Source: CAZQEC01 sp964591565
Lineage (GTDB): Bacteria; Patescibacteriota; UBA1384; CAJBMM01
Length of the DNA: 22,036 bases
NCBI GenBank assembly: GCA_964591565.1
Contig: CAZQEC010000018.1
Coordinates: forward strand, 1 to 22,036
Direction of reading: 5' to 3'
Within the stretch, counting starts at the first letter, position 1; every line of letters begins with the position of its first letter. The translations under genes and the position numbers were made by a program. Below are positions 8,056 to 13,270 of the stretch, piece after piece. The notes under the pieces are model-generated. The model ran no database searches. It worked only from the letters and a program-made list of their open reading frames with translations, and was not told the origin of the DNA.

Positions 8056-9189
8056 ATGACACAAAGCTGGATTGCTTTTTGCGGTAAGACGCCGCCTTTA
8101 TCCAAACTTGAACTTGTGCGACAACTGCCGCACTTTGGTGGGTTCGATTCGATCATTAGCTTAACGGTTGATAGCTTGCAAATCAAGTCGAAAATGCCTT
8201 CGGCCGATGTTTTAAATCGCTTTGGGGGACTAATCCGCGCCTCATTAGTGTTAGGGCAGGTGCCGCGCGCGGAATTGGTCAACTTTTTGCTTGATGTGAT
8301 TACCAATGATGCTTTGATTGGTCGCGATATTGGATTGTCGTGTACTAGTGACATGAGTGGGCGAGATTTAACTCGTCTTGGGCTTGATCTCAAAAAACGC
8401 CTGAAGGCGTTGCATAAATTAATTAGAATAGTGTTACCAAATACTGAAACTATGCTTTCGACCGTCGTTGTGCAAAAACAGATTATGGATAAAGGTGGGG
8501 TGGAGTTTTGTCTGATCGAAAATCGGGGTCAGTGGATCATATCACGCACAACTTGGGTGCACGCCTATTCCGATTGGAGTGAACGCGAGTTTGGCAAACC
8601 AGATGTGGACGTTAAGCGTGGTCTTTTGCCGCAAAAATTGGCGCGCATGATGGTTAATATAAGTGGACTTGATTTGAATAAAGATGTGACCATTATTGAC
8701 CCGTTTTGTGGTAGTGGGGTGGTTTTGCAAGAAGCGCGAGAGCTCGGTTGCACCATTTTAGGATCAGACGTTGACCCGGTGGCGGTGCGAGCGACTAAGC
8801 ACAATCTTGGGCTCGCAGAATCTGATGGTCACATCAAAGTAGCAGATGCGCGCACGGTTCAATACTCGCGCGTTGACGCGCAGAAGGTGGCAATTGTGTG
8901 CGAGCCGTGGCTCGGGCCAGTGTGGAACAGCCGACCATCTCCAGCTGAATTAGATCGAACAATTGGGGAAATATCTGCCTTGTATTTAATGGCGCTCGCG
9001 CATTGGAAGACGTTTTTGCCTACAGGCGCACCTGTGGTAATGGTGTTTCCGGTGATATTTGGACAATCTGTGTTTCAAAAAACCGTTGACAATATTGTTC
9101 GACTAAAGTATAGTTCTAGCACAAGTCCAATACGCTACGAGCGAGAGCATCAAATGGTCACGCGCGATATCGTAGTTTTATCGGCATAA
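8056..9189 (+). CDS. Trm11/TrmG10-like SAM-dependent methyltransferase
   Basis: A 377-residue two-part protein. The C-terminal half is a Rossmann methyltransferase: DPFCGSG motif I at 215-221, acidic GSDVD at 236-240 for the SAM ribose, and an Asp-containing VADAR at about 262-266. Before it lies the GKPDVDVKRGLLPQKLARMMVN segment typical of the Trm11/TrmG10 tRNA guanine-N2 methyltransferase group. The catalytic motif IV, normally DPPYG or NPPY, is replaced by EPWLGP at 283-288. The N-terminal ~150 residues presumably recognise RNA, but I cannot assign a THUMP domain. The start is chosen for the AAGGTGG 8 bases upstream. tRNA is the probable substrate; a DNA target cannot be excluded. Confidence 0.75.
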   Translation: MTQSWIAFCGKTPPLSKLELVRQLPHFGGFDSIISLTVDSLQIKSKMPSADVLNRFGGLIRASLVLGQVPRAELVNFLLDVITNDALIGRDIGLSCTSDMSGRDLTRLGLDLKKRLKALHKLIRIVLPNTETMLSTVVVQKQIMDKGGVEFCLIENRGQWIISRTTWVHAYSDWSEREFGKPDVDVKRGLLPQKLARMMVNISGLDLNKDVTIIDPFCGSGVVLQEARELGCTILGSDVDPVAVRATKHNLGLAESDGHIKVADARTVQYSRVDAQKVAIVCEPWLGPVWNSRPSPAELDRTIGEISALYLMALAHWKTFLPTGAPVVMVFPVIFGQSVFQKTVDNIVRLKYSSSTSPIRYEREHQMVTRDIVVLSA

Positions 9190-9237
9190 CCTCTAAATAA
9201 TTATCAAATATTTTAGACGCGAGAGATGGAGTGAATT

Positions 9238-9516
9238 ATGGCGCATAAAAAAGCTGGTGGTAGTACAAAAAATGGACGCGATAGCCAGTCTAAACGGCTA
9301 GGCGTCAAGGTGTTTGGCGATCAGCGCGTGACGGCTGGGGCTATTATTATTCGTCAAAAAGGGCAAAAGTGGCGCGCTGGTGAAAATGTTGGTCAGGGTA
9401 CAGACTTCACTTTGTACGCCAAAAAGGCTGGCTTAGTGCACTTCGCTGAGCGTCAAATGCGCCGTTTTACGGGGCGTTTAGCTAAAGCTCGCATTGTGTC
9501 AGTTGAAGGATTATAA
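9238..9516 (+). CDS. rpmA: 50S ribosomal protein L27
   Basis: A 92-residue L27. It starts directly with AHKKAGGSTKNGRDS, the N-terminal tail that reaches the peptidyl-transferase centre, with no cleavable extension. It continues with RLGVKVFGDQRVTAGAIIIRQ, the family hallmark. GGAG at 9228-9231 is the ribosome binding site. The usual partner rplU (L21) is not upstream; rplS follows after 2 bp, so the two form a ribosomal operon. Confidence 0.97.
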   Translation: MAHKKAGGSTKNGRDSQSKRLGVKVFGDQRVTAGAIIIRQKGQKWRAGENVGQGTDFTLYAKKAGLVHFAERQMRRFTGRLAKARIVSVEGL

Positions 9517-9518
9517 AT

Positions 9519-10130
9519 ATGAAACCAGCTATGTTAGCGGTAGTTACTCCGTATTTGAAAAAAAATGCGCCAGCGGTTCAGCCTGGTGACACGGTACGCG
9601 TGCATCAAATTGTCAAAGAAGGCACTAAAGAGCGTATTCAGGTGTTTGAAGGGGTGGTCATTGCTCGCAAGGGCGGTGTGGGCATTTCGGCCACGTTTAC
9701 GGTGCGCAAAATGTCGTTTGGGGTCGGTGTGGAGCGCACATTCCCCTTGCATAGCCCACGCGTCGTTAAGGTTGAACGGGTTAAATCGGCACAGGTGCGT
9801 CGGGCTAAATTGTACTACCTGCGCGGTTTAACCGGTAAAGCGACTCGGCTCAAGGGTGAAAAAGTTGATCGCATGGTGTGGGAAGAAAAAGGAGCGGAAG
9901 ATAAAATTGAAGCGATTGAAGAGGCGGTAGCCGAGGAAGCAGAGGCACGCGCCGAAGAAAAAGCCGAAGAAGAGGGCGACGTTGAACTAGACAAGCCGGA
10001 AAAACTAACCGATGAAGCCAAAGCGGCCATAGCGGCTGGTGAAGAGCCGATTGTGGTGGAGGAAGCCAAGAAAAATGGCGAAACGCCTGAAGAAGTGGCA
10101 CATAACGAAGGGGTAGCGGATAGCCGGTAG
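9519..10130 (+). CDS. rplS: 50S ribosomal protein L19 with long acidic C-terminal tail
   Basis: Residues 1 to about 120 are a normal L19: the GDTVRVHQIVKEG strand, ERIQVFEGVVIARKGGGV-type segment, TFTVRKMSFGVGVERTFPLHSPRV, and KLYYLRGLTGKATRLK. The usual length is ~115. Here about 80 further residues follow, almost all Glu, Ala, Lys and Asp, probably helical or disordered and strongly acidic, unlike the basic core. L19 sits at the 30S-50S interface, so the tail would project from a functional site. The start lies 2 bp after rpmA; its Shine-Dalgarno (GAAGGA) is inside the rpmA 3' end. Confidence 0.95.
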   Translation: MKPAMLAVVTPYLKKNAPAVQPGDTVRVHQIVKEGTKERIQVFEGVVIARKGGVGISATFTVRKMSFGVGVERTFPLHSPRVVKVERVKSAQVRRAKLYYLRGLTGKATRLKGEKVDRMVWEEKGAEDKIEAIEEAVAEEAEARAEEKAEEEGDVELDKPEKLTDEAKAAIAAGEEPIVVEEAKKNGETPEEVAHNEGVADSR

Positions 10131-10137
10131 GGGGGTG

Positions 10138-10172
10138 TATTAGGTATCAGGTATAATGTATTAGGTATCAGA
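10138..10172. repeat. Heptad tandem repeat (TATTAGG family)
   Basis: Five consecutive 7-mers: TATTAGG, TATCAGG, TATAATG, TATTAGG, TATCAGA. The same family recurs at 15964 and 21774. It follows rplS directly. The rest of the gap to 10260 includes a CATTGCGAG-type segment (about 10195-10203) resembling one at 11039. Confidence 0.85.
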
Positions 10173-10262
10173 CAAAGAAAGAATATCTGTATTCATTGCG
10201 AGTGAGTGACGCAAAGACGAAAGCGTAAGCAGAACATCGGTATTTAGTGTGTATTGGTACAT

Positions 10263-10291
10263 TTGTCCAGACTTGATACTATAAGTATAGT
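10263..10291 (+). promoter_or_regulatory. Promoter with overlapping palindrome for the DUF5678-retropepsin pair
   Basis: TTGTCC (10263-10268), a 17-bp spacer and TATAGT (10286-10291) form a conventional promoter. ACTATA-AG-TATAGT (10278-10291) is a perfect 6+2+6 inverted repeat covering the -10, a natural operator position. A repressor, possibly one product of the operon, could bind there (inference). Predicted start near 10298, then AAGGAAG before the ATG. Confidence 0.5.
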
Positions 10292-10312
10292 TACCAAAAG
10301 TAAGGAAGTGAA

Positions 10313-10606
10313 ATGGATAATCTAATCAACTCTGTTCCAAATATAGAAGAACTGTCTGATCGAGCCGATAGAATTTACAGAGACATACCTGATATTTCAG
10401 AATATGATGGCAAATACATCGCGATTGATGTAGATTCAAAAAAATATTTTATTGGTGATACTAGAGACGTTGCTGTTGCAAATGCCAAGGCTAAATTTCC
10501 GAGTAAGCTTATATTTGTCAGAAGGATCGGACAAATCGAGAAAATATCCCGCCACGTTGCCCCATATATGACCAGTCGAGGAAATGGGTATGCACGCATA
10601 TTTTGA
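10313..10606 (+). CDS. DUF5678-type small protein
   Basis: A 97-residue protein. The central YDGKYIAIDVDSKKYFIGDT followed by a helix (VAVANAKAKFP) and a final strand (KLIFVRRIG) fits the DUF5678 pattern of one short beta-alpha-beta unit. Function of the family unknown. Preceded by AAGGAAG. It overlaps the downstream aspartic protease gene by 23 bp (17 if the protease starts at its second ATG), so the two are co-translated. Pairing of such a small protein with a retropepsin-like protease recurs in bacteria as I recall it, which suggests a functional cassette. Confidence 0.7.
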   Translation: MDNLINSVPNIEELSDRADRIYRDIPDISEYDGKYIAIDVDSKKYFIGDTRDVAVANAKAKFPSKLIFVRRIGQIEKISRHVAPYMTSRGNGYARIF

Positions 10607-10994
10607 TGCTAATGATGGTAGTCCGAAAGTTGTCATAAAGATTCGGGGCACTAGGACAAAGCAGAAAGAAATCGCGGCCCTACTTGATACTGGACATAAT
10701 GGCAGTTTGTCGTTGCCGTTGCTGGATTTGATAGAGATTGGTGCAAAATTAAGTAGTTTCGGTCCAGTTGGGTTAGCAGATGGTAATCAGGTAATTGTCT
10801 ATTATTTCGAAGTTAAGGTTGAGATTGATGGCATAACTAAAGTAGTTGTAGCCAGTATGATTGCCAACCCCAACATTACGGAAGCAATAGTAGGTCTTGA
10901 ACTGTTAAGTCCATATATTGCTTACATTGATTTCAACAAAAAACAAATCCAGTTAACGACTGAAGCAGAGCTAAAAAAGATATTAGTTAAATAG
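10584..10994 (+). CDS. Retropepsin-like (clan AA) aspartic protease
   Basis: A 136-residue single-domain aspartic protease. Active-site triad Asp35-Thr-Gly in ALLDTGHNGSLSLP; the distal GLELLSPYIAYIDFNKKQI matches the hydrophobic-Gly / DF strand pair that closes the retropepsin fold. One catalytic Asp per chain means it should act as a homodimer, as retroviral proteases and bacterial relatives do. No transmembrane segment, so cytoplasmic. Two in-frame ATGs, 10584 and 10590; the second sits 7 bases after GAGGA and may be the real start. Likely targets unknown; the co-encoded DUF5678 protein could be substrate, inhibitor or adaptor. Confidence 0.75.
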   Translation: MGMHAYFDANDGSPKVVIKIRGTRTKQKEIAALLDTGHNGSLSLPLLDLIEIGAKLSSFGPVGLADGNQVIVYYFEVKVEIDGITKVVVASMIANPNITEAIVGLELLSPYIAYIDFNKKQIQLTTEAELKKILVK

Positions 10995-11146
10995 TGTACT
11001 CGCCTTGGGTGGAATAGGCGAAGATAAGAAGCGTAGTCATTGCGATCCATCCGTCGCCCGAAGGGCTATGGAGGAGAAGCAATCTTCCAATGTTATGAAC
11101 TTAAAGATGATGATTAGATCGCCACTCCTGAGCTTGTCGAAGGATC
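10995..11146. other. Intergenic stretch with interspersed repeat fragments
   Basis: No convincing gene; the open frame here is non-protein-like. It contains a CATTGCGATCC...GAAGCAATC segment with a GCCCGAAGGGC hairpin at about 11056-11066, and a CCTGAGCTTGTCGAAGGATC segment at 11128-11147. This last motif is one I recognise as an interspersed repeat in many bacterial and Patescibacteria genomes. Confidence 0.5.
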
Positions 11147-11211
11147 GCGATGACGATACAAAAAAGAGCACCATTCGGGTGCTTTTTGTGGTTTTTGGGA
11201 TATGTGAAAGG
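11147..11211 (+). repeat. 65-bp direct repeat, copy 1, carrying a terminator
   Basis: Matches 11708-11771 over about 65 bp with a few differences: GCGATGACGATAC, an A-run, a GCACC/GGTGC hairpin with T-run (11160-11187), then TTTTTGGG and TATGTGAAAGGG. On the plus strand it ends the DUF5678-retropepsin transcription unit. The hairpin loops differ (ATTCG here, GAAG in copy 2), so the copies are not recent. Confidence 0.8.
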
Positions 11212-11259
11212 GTGGGTACGATTGCGTTGCATGAACTACTCGGTTCGGGAATTGTATGG

Positions 11260-11466
11260 TATTTACGTGGCAGAATGAATACTAAAGGGCACCGACTGTT
11301 GAAAAAGATTAAGATGCAAGATTCTCACAAAAACAATCTATTGCAACTCGCCGATTATATCTGCGGTGTCGTTAACCGTGCAGTGGAAGAAAAACGTAAA
11401 TTCTCTAATGTATACCGTGCTTTGATTAAAAAACGGGAGATCTTGGTTGAGATTTGGCCCAAATAA
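11260..11466 (+). pseudogene. DUF3800 gene remnant (C-terminal part)
   Basis: The frame encodes a segment that looks like the end of a DUF3800 protein: YLRGRMNTKGHRLLKKIKM, then QDSHKNNLLQLADYICGVVNR and a final LIKKREILVEIWP. DUF3800 proteins are about 200-250 residues, RNase H-like, and often found near mobile elements. The N-terminal catalytic part is absent: upstream the same frame runs back into the terminator repeat at 11147-11211. It is therefore a truncated relic. The frame upstream of about 11260 is not meaningful protein. Confidence 0.65.
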
Positions 11467-11508
11467 TGCGCTATCGCACTTTTAGTTTCTCACTATCGTT
11501 CGCTATAA

Positions 11509-11666
11509 CAAAAACTTCCGACCCTATCTCTTTGCAGAGATTGCGGTGGTAACCACCACATTTCAGGCCGGAAGCAATTCCAATAACAATGTGTCATAGG
11601 GGTTACAGTAAGTCAATGTCCTGTCCTGACTTAAGTACATCGGTAACAACCCAAGGGTTGTTGGTT
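11509..11666 (-). ncRNA. Putative structured small RNA (~158 nt)
   Basis: Minus strand. A TGC-TACAAT extended -10 (11673-11681) predicts a start at 11666. The transcript would hold hairpin 1, AACAACCC/GGGTTGTT (11645-11662), hairpin 2, TAAGTCA/TGACTTA with an 11-nt loop repeating GGACA (11609-11633), and then a three-way junction. The junction is closed by CTTCCGGCC/GGTCGGAAG (11515-11523 with 11566-11574, one G-U pair), encloses one stem with a TTA loop and one ATCTCT/AGAGAT stem with a GCAA tetraloop, and is followed by TTTTT. The G-U pair and the GNRA loop only work on this strand. No known RNA family recognised; it lacks tmRNA, RNase P and SRP hallmarks. Confidence 0.5.
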
Positions 11667-11672
11667 GGTTGG

Positions 11673-11681
11673 ATTGTAGCA
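11673..11681 (-). promoter_or_regulatory. Extended -10 promoter of the putative small RNA
   Basis: TGC-TACAAT on the minus strand, identical to the -10 of yraN and the GT4 gene, but with no ATG six bases downstream. This points to a non-coding transcript starting near 11666. Confidence 0.45.
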
Positions 11682-11707
11682 AGCAGACCTCCACATAAGC
11701 CGTGGGG

Positions 11708-11771
11708 GCGATGACGATACAAAAAAGAGCACCGAAGGGTGCTTTTGTTAGTTTTTGGGTATGTGAAAGGG
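11708..11771. repeat. 65-bp direct repeat, copy 2, carrying a terminator
   Basis: Second copy of the 11147-11211 repeat. Its hairpin (11721-11746: GCACC-GAAG-GGTGC with A-run and T-run) reads as a good terminator on the minus strand, where it would end the 190-residue gene's transcript before the small RNA promoter. A GGGCCC...GGGCCC hairpin at about 11769-11796 precedes it on that strand. Confidence 0.8.
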
Positions 11772-11831
11772 CCCGATGCTTGGCAGCAAAGGGCCCTATC
11801 GTTGCTATTTGATGATAGCTCATCCCCGCAG

Positions 11832-12404
11832 CTATGTCCCTTCGGGGAGGGATGCCAGCTTACAGCACAGCGAGCACGTCCCGTCGTGCTTGACGGAAGG
11901 GAGTGAACTCAACTTCTCCCTTACCCCGAACAGCCCCTCAGTCAGGGCTTCCCACGCGCCACTGAACATCTTATAGTCACGACCGTAGTTCCCGGTCCGA
12001 CATGGCCTCTCCCAGGATTCATCACCGATACTGATCTCTGGGATGAAACCCATCCACACTGAATCCAGCCATGCGTGGATAAGCCGGACTTGCCATCTTG
12101 TCCGGAATTGGTGCTTTCCTCCAGCGCCTCCAGAATAGCCCGATAGGTTAACCCATCCTTCTGCGCTGGCCTCACTTGATGCCAGGTAGAATCTAGCACT
12201 TCCATGGGGGCCTTCAGCCCAACATGCCGCCCCTGATTCAACCCATTGCTGATGCCCGGGCCATTCCCCGTAGGTCTTTGTGGGGTGCTCCTCATCGAAG
12301 ACGAGTTTATATATCACTGAGCAGTTATCCCGCTCAGCCTCGATTTGCGCCATGGCTGACGCGTTTGCTGGCTGAACCAGCAAACCATTCCACCCATTAC
12401 TCAT
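11832..12404 (-). CDS. Hypothetical protein, 190 residues, unknown family
   Basis: I do not recognise this protein. Ten tryptophans, few membrane-type stretches, a Gly-rich GYSGGAGGK segment at about 108-116, and a Cys-containing C-terminus (CSLCC). No signal peptide; probably soluble. It starts MSNGWNG after an AAAGGGAT ribosome binding site. Upstream are a TTGACA-17-TAGTAT promoter and a ~280-nt foldable leader; downstream are GGGCCC and GCACC terminator hairpins. These expression signals argue it is a real gene although an overlapping frame (11942-12295) is also open. Its G+C-rich sequence contrasts with the AT-richer core genes and suggests acquisition. Function unknown. Confidence 0.6.
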   Translation of the reverse strand: MSNGWNGLLVQPANASAMAQIEAERDNCSVIYKLVFDEEHPTKTYGEWPGHQQWVESGAACWAEGPHGSARFYLASSEASAEGWVNLSGYSGGAGGKHQFRTRWQVRLIHAWLDSVWMGFIPEISIGDESWERPCRTGNYGRDYKMFSGAWEALTEGLFGVREKLSSLPSVKHDGTCSLCCKLASLPEGT

Positions 12405-12684
12405 CTATTTATCCCTTTCGCCTGCAGGGTTCAATCTGACAGGCATGCGGCTTATGACGATATGCCGTGACGGCATTCGTTTGGGAGGTACCGCGTTACC
12501 TCCCGCGCTTCAGCCCCCACAAGCGTGAGGAAGGTCGAGCGGGAAGTTGTACCGGCTTGGGGAAGCAGAGGACAGAAAACGGAGAACAGAGGACGAATCT
12601 GCTATGCTTTCCTGAGCCGGTACGATTAAATTATTCATGAACTTCTTTGATCAACCACAAGTTTGAGCCTGTGTTGATCGTAAC
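12405..12684 (-). promoter_or_regulatory. Long foldable 5' leader of the 190-residue gene
   Basis: About 280 nt between the predicted transcription start (12684) and the ATG. In transcript order: a 5' hairpin GATCAAC/GTTGATC (about 12648-12679); a long imperfect stem pairing 12605-12623 with 12549-12567 around the heptad repeat; a GGGAGGTA/TACCTCCC stem (12485-12506); an ATGCCG/CGGCAT stem (12461-12475); then AAAGGG and the start codon. This could be a cis-regulatory leader or riboswitch-like element. No known aptamer was recognised. Part of it might instead be a plus-strand RNA, because the long stem pairs better on that strand. Confidence 0.45.
12549..12623 (+). repeat. 19-bp inverted repeat around a heptad repeat
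   Basis: Arms 12549-12567 and 12605-12623. As plus-strand RNA all 19 positions pair, three of them as G-U; on the minus strand those three would be A-C mismatches. The 37-nt loop is a 7-bp repeat: AGAGGAC, AGAAAAC, GGAGAAC, AGAGGAC (first unit begins 12567). G-U compensation on one strand hints at a folded RNA made from the plus strand. Confidence 0.65.
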
Positions 12685-12690
12685 TTAACC

Positions 12691-12719
12691 ATACTAGCAC
12701 ACTTTTTACACTTTGTCAA
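12691..12719 (-). promoter_or_regulatory. Strong -35/-10 promoter for the 190-residue gene
   Basis: On the minus strand: consensus TTGACA (12714-12719), a 17-bp spacer ending TGC, and TAGTAT (12691-12696). This is the best -35 in the window and also has the extended -10. Predicted start 12684. Confidence 0.65.
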
Positions 12720-12787
12720 GGGTGGAATAGCAAGTAGCAATTATCAGGGGCGGCAGGAAAGCTGATTAGGTGATTAGCCGGATACCC

Positions 12788-12829
12788 GCTCTTAGCTCTT
12801 CGCTACCAGCTACTCGCTACTAGCTATTT
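12788..12829. repeat. Heptad tandem repeat (GCTACTC family)
   Basis: Six exact 7-base steps: GCTCTTA, GCTCTTC, GCTACCA, GCTACTC, GCTACTA, GCTATTT. It ends three bases before the extended -10 of yraN, occupying the place where a -35 would be. Confidence 0.85.
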
Positions 12830-12831
12830 TG

Positions 12832-12840
12832 TGCTACAAT
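12832..12840 (+). promoter_or_regulatory. Extended -10 promoter, leaderless, for yraN
   Basis: TGC-TACAAT-TACGTC-ATG; six bases between the -10 and the ATG at 12847. This decides the start: an upstream in-frame TTG at 12829 would lie before the promoter. Confidence 0.6.
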
Positions 12841-12846
12841 TACGTC

Positions 12847-13200
12847 ATGTCTCGTCAAAATATCGGTCAGAGCGGGGAAGATATTGCCGAAAGTTATCTA
12901 AAACGCCGAGGCTTGCGCATCATCGGTCGTAATATCAAACGAGCTGGGGTTGAGGCCGATATATTGGCACGGGACGGCAAAACAATGGTGGTGGTAGAGG
13001 TCAAAACCAAAACCAGCCACGACTTTGGTTTACCACAAGAAATGGTCGGGCCACGTAAGCAGAGGCAACTGCGCCGCTTTGCTCGCAGTTTACTGGCCGA
13101 GCACGGTTTAATCGCCATTCGGGTAGACGTGGTGGCGGTGACGATGGGGGGAGGAGAACCTGAGGTGGAGCATCTGATTAATGTGGTAGAAGATAAATAA
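12847..13200 (+). CDS. yraN: YraN/UPF0102 endonuclease-like protein
   Basis: A 117-residue UPF0102 protein with the RecB/Holliday-junction-resolvase-like PD-(D/E)xK core: GQSGEDIAESYLKRRG at 7-22, an acidic pair in VEADIL (Glu36, Asp38), and VVEVKTK with Glu51-x-Lys53. Normal family length. The family is widely conserved and thought to act on nucleic acid structures, but its cellular role is not settled. Start chosen at 12847 because of the leaderless promoter. It is followed by gltX after a 7-bp-periodic spacer. Confidence 0.9.
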   Translation: MSRQNIGQSGEDIAESYLKRRGLRIIGRNIKRAGVEADILARDGKTMVVVEVKTKTSHDFGLPQEMVGPRKQRQLRRFARSLLAEHGLIAIRVDVVAVTMGGGEPEVEHLINVVEDK

Positions 13201-13202
13201 AA

Positions 13203-13237
13203 AAATGATAAATTATAATGCATAAATGATAATGATG
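13203..13237. repeat. Heptad tandem repeat (AAATGAT family)
   Basis: AAATGAT, AAATTAT, AATGCAT, AAATGAT, AATGATG. On the other strand these read like the ATTATCC/ATTATGC units at 21892-21918. A small GTGCC-GTT-GGCAC hairpin follows at 13240-13252, then GAGGAA ahead of gltX. Confidence 0.75.
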
Positions 13238-13270
13238 GAGTGCCGTTGGCACATCTTTATTATGAGGAAC

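Noticed and set aside
8013..8393. A 127-residue N-terminal extension of DnaE, open in frame.
   Set aside because: It lies opposite the start of the methyltransferase gene, is not DnaE-like, and the canonical PHP start with a binding site is at 8012.
9815..10101. Ser/Ala- and Leu/Pro-rich minus-strand ORFs opposite the rplS tail.
   Set aside because: Complement of GAA/GCC-rich codons of the acidic tail; no start signals.
11005..11259. The 5' part of the plus-strand frame that ends in DUF3800-like sequence.
   Set aside because: It translates interspersed repeats and a terminator; only the end resembles a protein family.
12440..12625. tmRNA, RNase P or SRP RNA in the GC-rich structured gap.
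   Set aside because: No alanyl acceptor ends, no GAGGAAAGTCC-type core and no SRP loop motif were found on either strand.
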